DNA of 64,000 nt from an uncultured Bacteroidota bacterium (GCA_902826215.1 CADEDY010000002.1:124001-188000), one strand, 5' to 3'. Shown: positions 16,946 to 26,257, numbered from the stretch's first letter. The notes: generated by a model from the letters alone, not told the origin. Translations and numbers: made by a program.

Positions 16946-17866
16946 TCAATTGCCCATCTGCTGCTTGGCCTCGATGCTCAACGTGGCATGCGGAACCAGG
17001 CGCAAACGTTCCTTGCTGATCAAACGACCGGTGACGCGGCAGATGCCGTAGGTCTTGTTCCGGATACGCAGCAGTGCGTCCTCCAAGTGCTTGATGAATT
17101 TCTCCTGACGGCCGGCGAGTTGGGCGGTCTCTTCGCGGCTCAGGGTCTCACTACCGTCCTCGATCAATTTGAACGAAGGGCTGGTGTCGTCCGTGCCGTT
17201 GTTGTCCGTGTTGGCCAACGTCTGCTTCAACAGATCGTAGTCCTTGCGCGCTTCGTCCAGCTTGCGTACGATGAGGTCCTTGAACTCTTGGAGCTCGTCG
17301 TCGTTGTAGCGCAATTTGGAAGCGTGCTCCAACGTGGACACATGTTTCTTCACTACCGGTGCCGACATGGGGCGGCTGGGAGCGGAGATCTGGGTGACCA
17401 GGGGTTTGTTGGCAGCGGCCTTAGCAAGTTCCTTTGCTAGCGCCTTTTCTTCCTTCTTCGTCAATTCCTTCTTCACGGGTTTGGCTGATGTGCTCGCAGG
17501 CTTTACGGCCTTGGGGGCTGGTTTGGTCTCAACTTTCTTCGGTGCGGCCTTCACTGGAGCCGCGGCTTTCTTGGCCACTGGTTTCGGTGCTGGCTTCTCC
17601 ACCTTCTTTGGTGCTGGCTTCACTACTTTTTTAGCGGCCACCTTCTTCGCGGGAGCTTTCTTCACGGCCTTCTTGGCGGCTGGTTTCGGAGCCACTTTCT
17701 TGGCTGGCGCTTTGGTTGCTTTCTTGGGCGCAGGTTTCGCGGCTTTCTTGGCAGCTGGCTTAGCGCTCTGCTTCTTGGGAGCCGCCTTGGCGACTTTCTT
17801 CGGTGCAGGTTTCGCGGCCTTCTTTGCAGGCTTGGCGACCTTCTTGGTGGCTGGTTTCTTGGCCAT
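16946..17866 (-). CDS. DksA/TraR-family protein with long histone-H1-like tail
   Basis: A 306-residue two-part protein. Residues 1-152 consist almost only of Lys, Ala, Pro and Val in repeated KKxAKPAPKK units, like bacterial H1-like proteins and expected to bind nucleic acid or polyanions. Residues 186-306 are a DksA/TraR-type module: a coiled-coil helix pair (LQEFKDLIVRKLDEARKDY onward) and the zinc-finger-like YGICRVTGRLISKERLRLVPHATL. Only one Cys (276) of the classical four-Cys finger remains, so zinc binding is doubtful, as in many Bacteroidota relatives. Such proteins act on RNA polymerase in the stringent response. It lies between ileS and lspA on the same strand and has a good -7 box. 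Confidence 0.88.
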   Translation of the reverse strand: MAKKPATKKVAKPAKKAAKPAPKKVAKAAPKKQSAKPAAKKAAKPAPKKATKAPAKKVAPKPAAKKAVKKAPAKKVAAKKVVKPAPKKVEKPAPKPVAKKAAAPVKAAPKKVETKPAPKAVKPASTSAKPVKKELTKKEEKALAKELAKAAANKPLVTQISAPSRPMSAPVVKKHVSTLEHASKLRYNDDELQEFKDLIVRKLDEARKDYDLLKQTLANTDNNGTDDTSPSFKLIEDGSETLSREETAQLAGRQEKFIKHLEDALLRIRNKTYGICRVTGRLISKERLRLVPHATLSIEAKQQMGN

Positions 17867-17894
17867 GGCGGTCCCGGGTTTGGAAAATGATCCG

Positions 17895-17902
17895 CAAATA
17901 TA
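17895..17902 (-). promoter_or_regulatory. -7 box of the DksA-like gene
   Basis: TATATTTG on the minus strand is an exact TAnnTTTG match 28 nt upstream of the ATG at 17866, leaving a leader of about 20-25 nt. No good TTG is found at the -33 spacing. Confidence 0.55.
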
Positions 17903-17916
17903 GGCGCATTGCCGCG

Positions 17917-20900
17917 TCAGTTGGCCGACCGGACAAGGGAGACCGTACAGCGCGTGGTCTCGTCCAGCTCCACTTCGTGCGACACCGCACCGCCATTGGG
18001 CAACTGATCGACCAGAACCTGTTCCGGTCCAGTGGTTGCCAGCGTTTCTGCTAGGATGTGCGCGGCATGGGCCTTTATGGCCCCTTCGAACCGCTCGTCC
18101 CCGTTGCGCTGGATGTGCAATTCGATCCGGTCCGTGATCTCGAATCCGCTCTCTTTCCGCAGGGTTTGGATCCGGCTGACCAGTTCGCGGGCCAGGCCTT
18201 CTTGGATCAGGGCTTCATTCAGGGTGATGTCCAAGGCGACCGTGACCGGGCCGACCGAGGCCACGCTCAAGCCGGGGATCGCTTCTGCCGAGATCTCCAC
18301 ATCGTCCCGAAGCAATTCGACCTCCTGCCCTTCGACCTTCAGGAGCATGGTGCCCTTGGCCTCGAGCTCTGCGATCTGCGCCTGATCGAAGGCATTCACC
18401 GCGGCTGCCACGCTCTTCATCAATTTACCCATGCGGGCCCCCAATTTCTTGAAGTCGGGCTTGATCTTCTTCGTGAGCTTGCTTTCGTTCGCATCCACGA
18501 TCACCAGCTCTTTTACGTTCACCTCGCTGAGGACCAGTTCGCGGATGGCTTCAAGGCGGCGGCGCATCGTTGCGTCCGTTACCGGAACCATCATCTTTTG
18601 CAGGGGCTGGCGCACACGGTGACCTTCCTTCTTGCGGATGCTCAGCACCAACGTCGTCAGACTTTGCGCCAACTTGGTGCGCTCCTCGAGTTCCGTGTCG
18701 ATCGATGCCTCGTCATGCTTCGGCCAATCGCTCAAGTGAACACTGTCTCCGGTGAGATCACGGTACAGTCGGTCACTGAAGAAGGGGGCGATGGGCGCAC
18801 TCAACATCGCGACCACTTCCAAGCAACGATGTAAGGTCTGGTAAGCGGCGTTCTTGTCGGCACCTTGCTCTCCTTTCCAGAAGCGGCGACGGTTCAAGCG
18901 AACGTACCAGTTGCTCAGATCCTCTACCACGAAGTCCTGGATGGCACGCGCGGCGATCGTTGGCTCGTAGTCGGTGTAGTTCGTGTCAGCGAGTTTGATC
19001 AAGGAGTTGAGACGCGACAGGATCCACCGATCGGATTCCGTGCGTGCAACGCTGGCATCGACGCTCAGGTTGGGCCGGTCGATGTTGGCGTAGAGCGCGA
19101 AGAAGCTGTAGGTGTTGAAGAACGCACGGAAGAATTTGCGCTGCACCTCGGTGATGCCTTCGGCATCGAACTTCAAGTTGTCCCAAGGGGAAGCATTGCT
19201 GATCATGTACCAGCGCACCGCATCGGCACCGTACTCGTCCAGCGTTTTGAACGGGTCCACCGCGTTGCCCAGGCGCTTGCTCATCTTCTGGCCCAACTTG
19301 TCCAATACGAGGCCGTTGCTCACCACGGCTTTGTACGCGACCTGATCGAAGACCAGCGTGCTGATCGCGTGCAACGTGTAGAACCAACCGCGTGTTTGAT
19401 CCACTCCTTCGGCGATGAATTCCGCCGGGAATTTCTCGCTCAGCGAATCCTTGTTCTCGAAGGGATAGTGGAGCTGCGCGTAGGGCATGGAACCGCTGTC
19501 GAACCACACGTCGATCAGGTCGGTCTCCCGCGTCATCGGCTTGCCACTTGGTGAAACGAGCACGATGTTGTCCGCATAGGGGCGGTGCAGATCCACCTTT
19601 TCGTAGTTGGCGTCGCTCATGTCCGCAGGATCGAAAGCTGCGAGCGGGTCGGCCTTCATTACGCCGGCCTTCACGCTCTTCGCGATCTCGTCCTTCAGCT
19701 GTTTCAACGAGCCGATGCACAGCTCTTCATCGTGGTCCTCGGTGCGCCAGATCGGCAACGGGATGCCCCAGTACCGACTCCGTGAGAGGTTCCAGTCCTG
19801 CAGATTCTCCAACCAATTGCCGAAGCGTCCGGTGCCGGTGCTCTCGGGTTTCCAGTTGATGGTCTTGTTCAATGCGATCAAGCGGTCCTTCTTCGCCGTG
19901 GTGCGCACGAACCAACTGTCCAGCGGGTAATACAGGATCGGCTTGTCGGTGCGCCAACAGTGCGGGTAGTTGTGTTCGTACTTCTCCACTTTGAATGCAC
20001 GGCCCATCTCCTTCAGCACAATGCTGAGTTCCACGTCCACGCTCTTCTCTGGTGCCGTGTCAGCAGGGTAGTATTCGTTCTTCACGTATTTGCCCGCGAA
20101 CTCGCCCATTTCCTTGGTGAAACGACCTTGCAGATCAACGAGTGTGAGGGACCCGATGCCGTGCTGTTTGGCGACGCGCATATCATCCGCTCCGAAACTG
20201 GGCGCTGTGTGTACTACGCCGGTACCATCTTCCGTGGTCACGAAATCGCCACCGATCACCTTGAAAGCATCGCCTCCATCCGGGGTTCCGTAGGGTAGCA
20301 GCTGCTCGTAACGCATGTCCTCCAATTGGTGACCGTAGAACTCCTGGTCCATGGTCCAGGGAATGTTCTTTCCGCTCTTTTCATAAGCGATGGCAGCTTC
20401 ATTCCATGCACCAACATCCACGAAATGCTTGTCGGTGAAATAGGCAGCGACGCGAGACTTTGCGAGCACCATGGTCTGGGGCTCGTGCGTGTACGGGTTG
20501 AAGCTCTTGATGCGCACATACTCCAACTTCGGTCCGACGGTGAGTGCAGTGTTGCTCGGAAGCGTCCAAGGAGTGGTGGTCCAAGCAAGGATGAACACAT
20601 CACCGAAAGCATCCTTGAATAGAAACTCACTAGCATCGTCCATCTTGACCTTGAACATGGCCACCGCACTGGTGTCCTTCACATTCTTGTACGTGCCGGG
20701 CTGGTTCAGCTCATGCGATGAAAGGCCTGTGCCCGCTGCGGGTGAATAGGGTTGGATGGTGTAGCCCTTGTACAGCAGGTCCTGGTCGTAGAGTTGCTTC
20801 AGCAGGTGCCAGACGCTCTCGATGTACTTGGTGTGGTAGGTGACATACGGATGCTCCAGATCCAGCCAGAAACCGATGCGACGCGTCATGTCGTTCCACA

Positions 20901-21294
20901 CATCGGTATAACGCATCACGGCCTTCTTGCACGCAACGTTGTAGTCTTCGATACTGATCATCTTGCCGATGTCCTCCTTGGTGATACCAAGCTCCTTCTC
21001 GACGCCCAATTCGATCGGCAGGCCATGCGTATCCCAACCGGCCTTGCGATGCACGAGCTTGCCCTTTTGGGTTTGATAACGGCAGAAGATGTCCTTGATC
21101 GCACGCGCCATCACATGGTGGATACCCGGCAGACCATTCGCGCTCGGGGGGCCTTCGTAGAACACGAAAGGCGGCGCGTTCTGGCGTAGCTCGAGGCTTT
21201 GGCCGAAGGTGTCCTCGGCGTCCCATTGCTTCAGGACCTCTTCGGCGACCTTGGGCAGGTCGAGTTCGTCGTATTGCTTGAATTGCTTGGACAT
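17917..21294 (-). CDS. ileS: Isoleucyl-tRNA synthetase
   Basis: A 1125-residue class I synthetase that charges tRNA-Ile. The HIGH-type motif is PPSANGLPGIHH (about residues 49-60) and the KMSKS-type motif GQKMSKRLGN; the CP1 editing domain lies between them and a long anticodon-binding and C-terminal region follows. It is longer than E. coli IleS (about 940) and resembles the large, eukaryote-like form typical of Bacteroidota, often linked to low mupirocin sensitivity. The ATG at 21294 is preferred to an upstream start at 21336, because the family begins at about KQYDELDLPKV and the -7 box lies inside the longer form. Confidence 0.96.
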   Translation of the reverse strand: MSKQFKQYDELDLPKVAEEVLKQWDAEDTFGQSLELRQNAPPFVFYEGPPSANGLPGIHHVMARAIKDIFCRYQTQKGKLVHRKAGWDTHGLPIELGVEKELGITKEDIGKMISIEDYNVACKKAVMRYTDVWNDMTRRIGFWLDLEHPYVTYHTKYIESVWHLLKQLYDQDLLYKGYTIQPYSPAAGTGLSSHELNQPGTYKNVKDTSAVAMFKVKMDDASEFLFKDAFGDVFILAWTTTPWTLPSNTALTVGPKLEYVRIKSFNPYTHEPQTMVLAKSRVAAYFTDKHFVDVGAWNEAAIAYEKSGKNIPWTMDQEFYGHQLEDMRYEQLLPYGTPDGGDAFKVIGGDFVTTEDGTGVVHTAPSFGADDMRVAKQHGIGSLTLVDLQGRFTKEMGEFAGKYVKNEYYPADTAPEKSVDVELSIVLKEMGRAFKVEKYEHNYPHCWRTDKPILYYPLDSWFVRTTAKKDRLIALNKTINWKPESTGTGRFGNWLENLQDWNLSRSRYWGIPLPIWRTEDHDEELCIGSLKQLKDEIAKSVKAGVMKADPLAAFDPADMSDANYEKVDLHRPYADNIVLVSPSGKPMTRETDLIDVWFDSGSMPYAQLHYPFENKDSLSEKFPAEFIAEGVDQTRGWFYTLHAISTLVFDQVAYKAVVSNGLVLDKLGQKMSKRLGNAVDPFKTLDEYGADAVRWYMISNASPWDNLKFDAEGITEVQRKFFRAFFNTYSFFALYANIDRPNLSVDASVARTESDRWILSRLNSLIKLADTNYTDYEPTIAARAIQDFVVEDLSNWYVRLNRRRFWKGEQGADKNAAYQTLHRCLEVVAMLSAPIAPFFSDRLYRDLTGDSVHLSDWPKHDEASIDTELEERTKLAQSLTTLVLSIRKKEGHRVRQPLQKMMVPVTDATMRRRLEAIRELVLSEVNVKELVIVDANESKLTKKIKPDFKKLGARMGKLMKSVAAAVNAFDQAQIAELEAKGTMLLKVEGQEVELLRDDVEISAEAIPGLSVASVGPVTVALDITLNEALIQEGLARELVSRIQTLRKESGFEITDRIELHIQRNGDERFEGAIKAHAAHILAETLATTGPEQVLVDQLPNGGAVSHEVELDETTRCTVSLVRSAN

Positions 21295-21314
21295 CAGGGC
21301 TTTCGAAAGGGCCG

Positions 21315-21322
21315 CAAAGATA
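21315..21322 (-). promoter_or_regulatory. -7 box of ileS
   Basis: TATCTTTG on the minus strand matches TAnnTTTG exactly, 20 nt upstream of the ileS ATG. The -33 TTG is not evident. Confidence 0.5.
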
Positions 21323-21332
21323 CGGAGAGCCA

Positions 21333-21386
21333 CCAAGCTCAGGTCGGGCGCTATGCGCAGCCTAGCCTCTGACCTTGTCGGCTTGG
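21333..21386 (-). terminator. Nested stem-loop after the permease gene
   Basis: CCAAGC (21333-21338) pairs with GCTTGG (21381-21386) and AGGTC (21341-21345) with GACCT (21371-21375), enclosing a GCGC-TAT-GCGC hairpin (21348-21358). It lies 7 nt past the permease stop and before the ileS promoter. The stem has internal loops and no T-run, so a termination role is tentative. Confidence 0.3.
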
Positions 21387-21393
21387 GCTTGGC

Positions 21394-23136
21394 TCAAATG
21401 ATCAGTCGCACACCTCCAAGTTCAGCTACGCGATACGGGAACTTATCCCCCGGCGACCCGATGAACATGAAGTTCGTGGGGATGTTCCATTGCTGACTGA
21501 GGTGTTGGACCAGCGACGGACCGAAGGTTCCCTCGATCTCGATGAACTCGATGGAGATATCCGGGTAGGCACGATCCAGGACCTTGACATCATTGAGGAA
21601 CTCCGCTGGTGTAACATCGCCCGTCTTCTTCACGGTCACGATCTTCAATCGCTTGGTGATCTCGTTCTCCTCCACGTACATCATCACTTTGTTCAGCGCA
21701 GCAATACCGTCCCCTTTGGTGAAATACACGAATTCCTGCTGCGTGAGCGAGCGTATCGTGCGGTTCAATCGCAACCTCGTGAAGCGAGCCAGTTCGTCGA
21801 CGCTTTTCAGGAAACTGGTGACCACCACCGCGAGGTATTCCAGGATCACGTTCCGCTTCAGGAAGACCTGTATGATAAGGACGGCCGGCACGAAGTACTG
21901 AAGGAAGACGACCAATAGATCCGGCTGCAGACGCACGTTTCCATACAAGGCCGTGATCACCAGCAGTAGGGCCAATGCGACCACAAAGGGTTCTGCACTT
22001 TCCGGCCGCGGAAGCCGTGCACGTTTGATCTTCAAGAGGAAATTCCCAAAGGCGAAGTAGGCCATTACGATCAGGAAGGAAATGGTGTACACACCGGCCA
22101 ATGCGCCGATGTCGCCCGCGGTGATCAACAGCACGGAGACGCATAGGCCGTAGAACAGGATAAGGATCCGAGGTGAACTGCCACGGGCTGTTTCCTTCAA
22201 CAGGAATTGCGGCAGCACGCGATCCAAGGTCATGCGTTTCATCAATCCGCTCACACCTACGAAGCTGGTGAGCACGGCACCACAGAGTACGAGCACCGCA
22301 TCCACGGAGATCACGGTGCTCAACCAGGCACCACCAACTTCCAAGCCCATGAAGCTGAGCAACGCTTCCTTGTGCTCCCCGACCGTGGCCAAAGGCAGAA
22401 CGGCTATCGCCACCAAGGCCATCAGCGGATTGATGGTGGTGACCGCGAGCCACATGTTGCGTAAGGTCTTCGGGAAAACCCCCTTGTCCTGCTCCTCCAC
22501 GAAGTTGGCCGAACTCTCGAAGCCGCTGACGCCGAGCATGGCCACGGAGAAACCGAAGAACAGCGATGCCGCTATGCCTCCGGAGGGTAAGGGTGCCTCG
22601 AAGTTCAGGGCTGCGATGGAGACGCCATGCGTGATCACATAGAATCCACCGGCGAGGATCAATAACGCCATCGAAGCCAAGTGGATGACGAAAATGACCA
22701 CGGCCACAACAGCCGATTCACTGATCCCAGCGATATTGAGCAATAGGAAGATCGTGAGCACAACAAGTGTCGCGATGATGACCGGGGTGGCTGGCACCAA
22801 CGCGTGCAGGTAGTGCATGGCCTCGCTCGCACTGATCACAGCGGTCGCCATGTAGCTAAGGATCGTCAGGCACGCGGCGATGCTGGCATTCGTCTTGTTC
22901 GTGGTGTTCAGCAGCACGTTGTAAGCACCTCCGTTCAAGGGAAGGGCACCGACCACTTCGCCGTAGATCTTCCGGAAAAGAAAGAGCACACCTGCGACCA
23001 TGGCCAGTGCCACGAAGGCCCACGCACCGGCATAGCCGATCGTCAGCGCGCTCACATACAGGCAACTGCTGGTGATGTCGTTGCCGCAGATCGCGGTGGC
23101 GCTGAGCGTGCCTAACTTCTTGGTGGGATGTGACAT
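21394..23136 (-). CDS. APC-superfamily amino acid permease with C-terminal soluble domain
   Basis: A 580-residue inner-membrane transporter, taking the ATG at 23136; the alternative TTG at 23184 adds 16 polar residues and overlaps the DUF1003 stop. About 12 hydrophobic helices follow the APC pattern, starting with LGTLSATAICGNDITSSCLY (TM1 unwound-helix region) and GEVVGALPLNGGAYN. After roughly residue 430 comes a basic linker (FTRLRLNRTIRSLTQQEF) and about 110 soluble residues with alternating strands and helices (KIVTVKKTGDVTPAEFLND, DISIEFIEIEG), a possible cytosolic regulatory domain. An amino acid or polyamine is the likely substrate class. It is adjacent to and co-oriented with the DUF1003 gene. 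Confidence 0.87.
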   Translation of the reverse strand: MSHPTKKLGTLSATAICGNDITSSCLYVSALTIGYAGAWAFVALAMVAGVLFLFRKIYGEVVGALPLNGGAYNVLLNTTNKTNASIAACLTILSYMATAVISASEAMHYLHALVPATPVIIATLVVLTIFLLLNIAGISESAVVAVVIFVIHLASMALLILAGGFYVITHGVSIAALNFEAPLPSGGIAASLFFGFSVAMLGVSGFESSANFVEEQDKGVFPKTLRNMWLAVTTINPLMALVAIAVLPLATVGEHKEALLSFMGLEVGGAWLSTVISVDAVLVLCGAVLTSFVGVSGLMKRMTLDRVLPQFLLKETARGSSPRILILFYGLCVSVLLITAGDIGALAGVYTISFLIVMAYFAFGNFLLKIKRARLPRPESAEPFVVALALLLVITALYGNVRLQPDLLVVFLQYFVPAVLIIQVFLKRNVILEYLAVVVTSFLKSVDELARFTRLRLNRTIRSLTQQEFVYFTKGDGIAALNKVMMYVEENEITKRLKIVTVKKTGDVTPAEFLNDVKVLDRAYPDISIEFIEIEGTFGPSLVQHLSQQWNIPTNFMFIGSPGDKFPYRVAELGGVRLII

Positions 23137-23180
23137 GTCAATACGTCGCGCTGGAACAAGAGTACGATGATCGGTGGCCG

Positions 23181-23750
23181 TCAACCATGTTGGCCGGATG
23201 CTTTCAGCAAGCGGTCCAATTTATGGTCCATCGCATTCATGGTCTTGGATTGGTTCTCTTGCGCTTCAGAGAGCGACCGTATCTCTTCCTGGATCAAGAG
23301 ATCCATTTTCTGATGCAGGCTCCGTAACTCCAACTCGGCCTTCAGGTTGATGAGGTAGTCGTTCTCACTGCGCTTTCGATCCTTCTCCTCTTGCCTGTTC
23401 TGGCTCATCATGATCACGGGAGCCTGCAGTGCTGCGATGCACGATAAGATAAGGTTCATGAGGATGAACGGATACGGATCGAACTCGTTTCCTTTCGGTG
23501 CCGTGGAGTTGTAGGATATCCAAACGGCCAGTACTGCGAAGAAGGCGATGATGAATGCCCAACTGCCGCCGAACGCCGCCACCTTGTCCGCTAGCCTTTG
23601 CCCGCGCGTGATCTCCTCGCGCGGCGGATTCGCGAGGTTGTTCAGGATCAACTCCTGTTCTTGGATCGTCTCGCGGACGATGCTTTGTAGCTTCTCGATC
23701 CGCTCATTCCTGTGGTGGAATTCAGGATCCGATCCGGGTTGCTTCTTCAT
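23181..23750 (-). CDS. DUF1003 family membrane protein
   Basis: A 189-residue protein matching the DUF1003 pattern: ADKVAAFGGSWAFIIAFFAVLAVWI (first membrane helix), then FDPYPFILMNLILSCIAALQAPVIMMSQNRQ (second helix with the family's FILMNL and MSQNRQ hallmarks). The N-terminus is charged and helical. After the helices, about 80 residues form a predicted coiled coil (RSENDYLINLKAELELRSLHQKM and on). The biochemical role of the family is unknown. It lies directly upstream of the permease on the same strand and could form a unit with it. Confidence 0.9.
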   Translation of the reverse strand: MKKQPGSDPEFHHRNERIEKLQSIVRETIQEQELILNNLANPPREEITRGQRLADKVAAFGGSWAFIIAFFAVLAVWISYNSTAPKGNEFDPYPFILMNLILSCIAALQAPVIMMSQNRQEEKDRKRSENDYLINLKAELELRSLHQKMDLLIQEEIRSLSEAQENQSKTMNAMDHKLDRLLKASGQHG

Positions 23751-23897
23751 AGTGGGACGCCGTATTCAGGATCATGGCCTGTGCCAGTGGTTGAAGATAC
23801 CATCCGGATGTTCCTTTCCATGCCTTGGTCGACGCACTTGCCGGAGTGCTAATTTCGGCGTCCTTCGCTGCAACTCAGGGATCTTCCTTCCCGCTTC

Positions 23898-25082
23898 ATG
23901 ACCAACAGTTCCCAGGGATCGCCGGCCATACGGCTCAGCCTCCATGATTCCATACACATGATCCACCGCGAGGATTGGATGCATGTGGCCAAAGGCGCCT
24001 CGCCCTATTTGAAGTACGATCACCTGCTCGCGTTGGAGGATGCCATGCGCGGCGCCATGGACTTCCATTACGCGATCTACTACTGCGAACAGAACCAGCC
24101 CATGGGCATCGCCTATTTCCAAGTGGCGGACCTGGTGGACAATGGCAGCGCCTATCGTGCTGGTGTGCAGAAACTCGGGAAAGGGATCGGCGGTCGTATC
24201 GCCAAGGAGATGAAGGTGCGTTGCTTGGTGAACGGCAACGTTTTCCATTGCGGGGATCACGGATCATATTTCAAACCCGGAGTGAGCGATGAGCAACGTC
24301 TATCCATCGTCGCGGATACCATGCGGCGGCTGGACAAGGGCTGTTATTTCACGTCGAAGGCGAGTGTTTTGATCGTGAAGGATATTTGGCCGGACGAGTA
24401 CTCGGCCGCTTCGGCACTTGAGGGGAAGGCGTTCGCGCCACTTACCATGGAGCCGAACATGGTCATGCATCTTTCTCCCGGATGGAAGGATCTGGACGGT
24501 TACACGGAAGCGCTCAACGCCAAATCCCGAACGCGGATCCGTTCGATACTGAAGCGCGCCGAAGCGTTGGAGGTGCGGTCGCTTTCCACAAAGGAGATCC
24601 GGTCGGCAACACCGATGCTGCAGGCGCTTTTCGATCAGGTCCTGGAACGGTCTCCGTTCACGTTCGGGCGAATGAGGACCAGCGTGTACTCGGCTTGGAA
24701 GGAGCAATGGCAAGGGTCGCTGTGCTTCCGTGGCTTCCACCTCGATGGAAAGCTCGTGGGCTTTACATCGGCTTTCGTTCTTGGGGATACGTTGGATGTG
24801 CAGTACGTGGGTATCGACTACGCGTTGAACGAACAACACGGGATCTACCAGCGCATGCTCGTGGATCTGATGGAGTGCGCCATTGAGAAGGGAATGCGCA
24901 GGATCATCTTCGGTCGCACGGCGGAACAAGCAAAGAGCAACCTCGGTGCGGTTCCCGTGGATATGCGCTTCTATGTAAAGCACCGGAATGTGTTGGCCAA
25001 CAAACTGGTAGGGCCGTTCCTGCGGAAGTTGCGGCCGGTCGCCTTCGAGCAGCGCTCACCGTTCAAGAAGGAAATGGCTTGA
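23898..25082 (+). CDS. FemAB/CelD-like GNAT acyltransferase
   Basis: A 394-residue cytosolic protein with the double-GNAT look of the peptidogalycan biosynthesis/recognition and CelD (BcsL) group. The second half contains the acyl-CoA-binding type segment: FRGFHLDGKLVGFTSAFVLGDTLDVQYVGI followed by IYQRMLVDLMECAIEKGMRRIIFGRTAEQAKSNLGA. The first half has a related fold (MDFHYAIYYCEQNQPMGIAYFQV). These enzymes acylate amino groups on cell-envelope or small-molecule acceptors; the substrate here is not known. Its stop codon abuts the ATG of the next gene (TGAATG), so the two are probably translated as a pair. Confidence 0.78.
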   Translation: MTNSSQGSPAIRLSLHDSIHMIHREDWMHVAKGASPYLKYDHLLALEDAMRGAMDFHYAIYYCEQNQPMGIAYFQVADLVDNGSAYRAGVQKLGKGIGGRIAKEMKVRCLVNGNVFHCGDHGSYFKPGVSDEQRLSIVADTMRRLDKGCYFTSKASVLIVKDIWPDEYSAASALEGKAFAPLTMEPNMVMHLSPGWKDLDGYTEALNAKSRTRIRSILKRAEALEVRSLSTKEIRSATPMLQALFDQVLERSPFTFGRMRTSVYSAWKEQWQGSLCFRGFHLDGKLVGFTSAFVLGDTLDVQYVGIDYALNEQHGIYQRMLVDLMECAIEKGMRRIIFGRTAEQAKSNLGAVPVDMRFYVKHRNVLANKLVGPFLRKLRPVAFEQRSPFKKEMA

Positions 25083-26231
25083 ATGGATTCGCTAACGCAG
25101 ATCGTATTGGGTGCGGCAGTTGGTGAACTCGTGCTAGGCAGGAAGGTCGGGAACAAGGCCATTCTTTGGGGCGCCATTGCGGGAACCATCCCTGATCTGG
25201 ATGTGCTGAACCGCTCTTTCTTCGATGACCTGCGAGCGAACGAACTGCATCGAGGCATCACGCATTCCATCCTGTTCAGTGCGGTGATGGCGCCGCTATT
25301 GGGGCGCTGGATCAAGAGCAACCAAGCTTCCTTGTTGAGCGTGTTCATTGGGCTCGTTATGGCGGTGTTCTTCTTTGGAGCGGACAGTTTCGCAGGGAAG
25401 TCCATGGTCGTCATTATCGCTTTCGCGATCATTGGACTTGTGTTGTGGAAAGTGAAGGGCCGCGACCCGGCTTCTGCAAAGGAGTGGAGCTGGTTGTTCT
25501 GGTGGAGCTTGGTCACGCACCCCTTGCTCGACTGCCATACCACCTGGGGGACTCAACTGTTCTGGCCATTGCCACTGAAGGTGGCTTACAACAATGTCTT
25601 CGTGGTGGATCCACTGTACACCGTTCCATTCCTCATCTGTGTGGCCGTGGCGATGTTCTTCAAGCGCACGGATCCCCGTCGACGTTGGATCAATGGACTC
25701 GGCTTGGTGCTGAGCACAGCATACATGGCTCTCACACTCGTGTTCAAGTTCAGTGCGCACAGACAAATCCGGGCTTCGGTGGAGCGCCAAGGAATTGCCT
25801 ACACCGGGATCTCCACGCGACCTACTCCGTTCAATTCCATCCTGTGGAACACCAACGTGAATGCAGGGGACCACTACGACCTAGGGTACTACTCGCTTTT
25901 CGATACCCGGCCGGAAGTCGAACTCGTGGGCATCCCCAAGAACCATCAGCTACTTGGTCCATGGGCCGACCATGAAAAGGTGCAGCGCTTGATCCGCCTG
26001 TCGGATGACAATTATGTGATCCAACTGCGTAACGACACGCTCGTGTTCTGTGATCTCCGATTCGGTCAGATGGGTGAGCCGTCCGTGGACAAACCCTTCG
26101 TCTATTCCTATCAGTTGATCCCCAACGGGACTGAACTGGACGTCAAATTGCTGCCACCTCGTGCGCCGAACGGAGAGCAGTTCAGCACGATACTGGCCGA
26201 ACTCTGGACCCGTTTGAAGGGCAAGAGCTGA
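25083..26231 (+). CDS. YdjM-type membrane-bound metal-dependent hydrolase
   Basis: A 382-residue protein of the YdjM/DUF457 superfamily: an N-terminal DSLTQIVLGAAVGE, Asp38/Asp40 in TIPDLDVL and the HRGITHS motif (His56, His61) give the metal-binding His/Asp set found in this group, spread over about five membrane helices. The C-terminal 150 residues are soluble and carry no recognised motif. The family is described as inner-membrane metal-dependent hydrolases of unknown substrate, some of them LexA-regulated in enterobacteria. The start follows the GNAT stop with no gap. Confidence 0.87.
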   Translation: MDSLTQIVLGAAVGELVLGRKVGNKAILWGAIAGTIPDLDVLNRSFFDDLRANELHRGITHSILFSAVMAPLLGRWIKSNQASLLSVFIGLVMAVFFFGADSFAGKSMVVIIAFAIIGLVLWKVKGRDPASAKEWSWLFWWSLVTHPLLDCHTTWGTQLFWPLPLKVAYNNVFVVDPLYTVPFLICVAVAMFFKRTDPRRRWINGLGLVLSTAYMALTLVFKFSAHRQIRASVERQGIAYTGISTRPTPFNSILWNTNVNAGDHYDLGYYSLFDTRPEVELVGIPKNHQLLGPWADHEKVQRLIRLSDDNYVIQLRNDTLVFCDLRFGQMGEPSVDKPFVYSYQLIPNGTELDVKLLPPRAPNGEQFSTILAELWTRLKGKS

Positions 26232-26257
26232 GGTCCGATCCAGTGTTCGAGGGACCT
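26231..26257. terminator. Possible bidirectional terminator between convergent genes
   Basis: AGGTCC (26231-26236) and GGACCT (26252-26257) pair across a 15-nt loop, spanning the short gap between the YdjM-type gene and the convergent DUF1761 gene and touching both stop codons. The stem is short and lacks a T-run. Confidence 0.3.
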
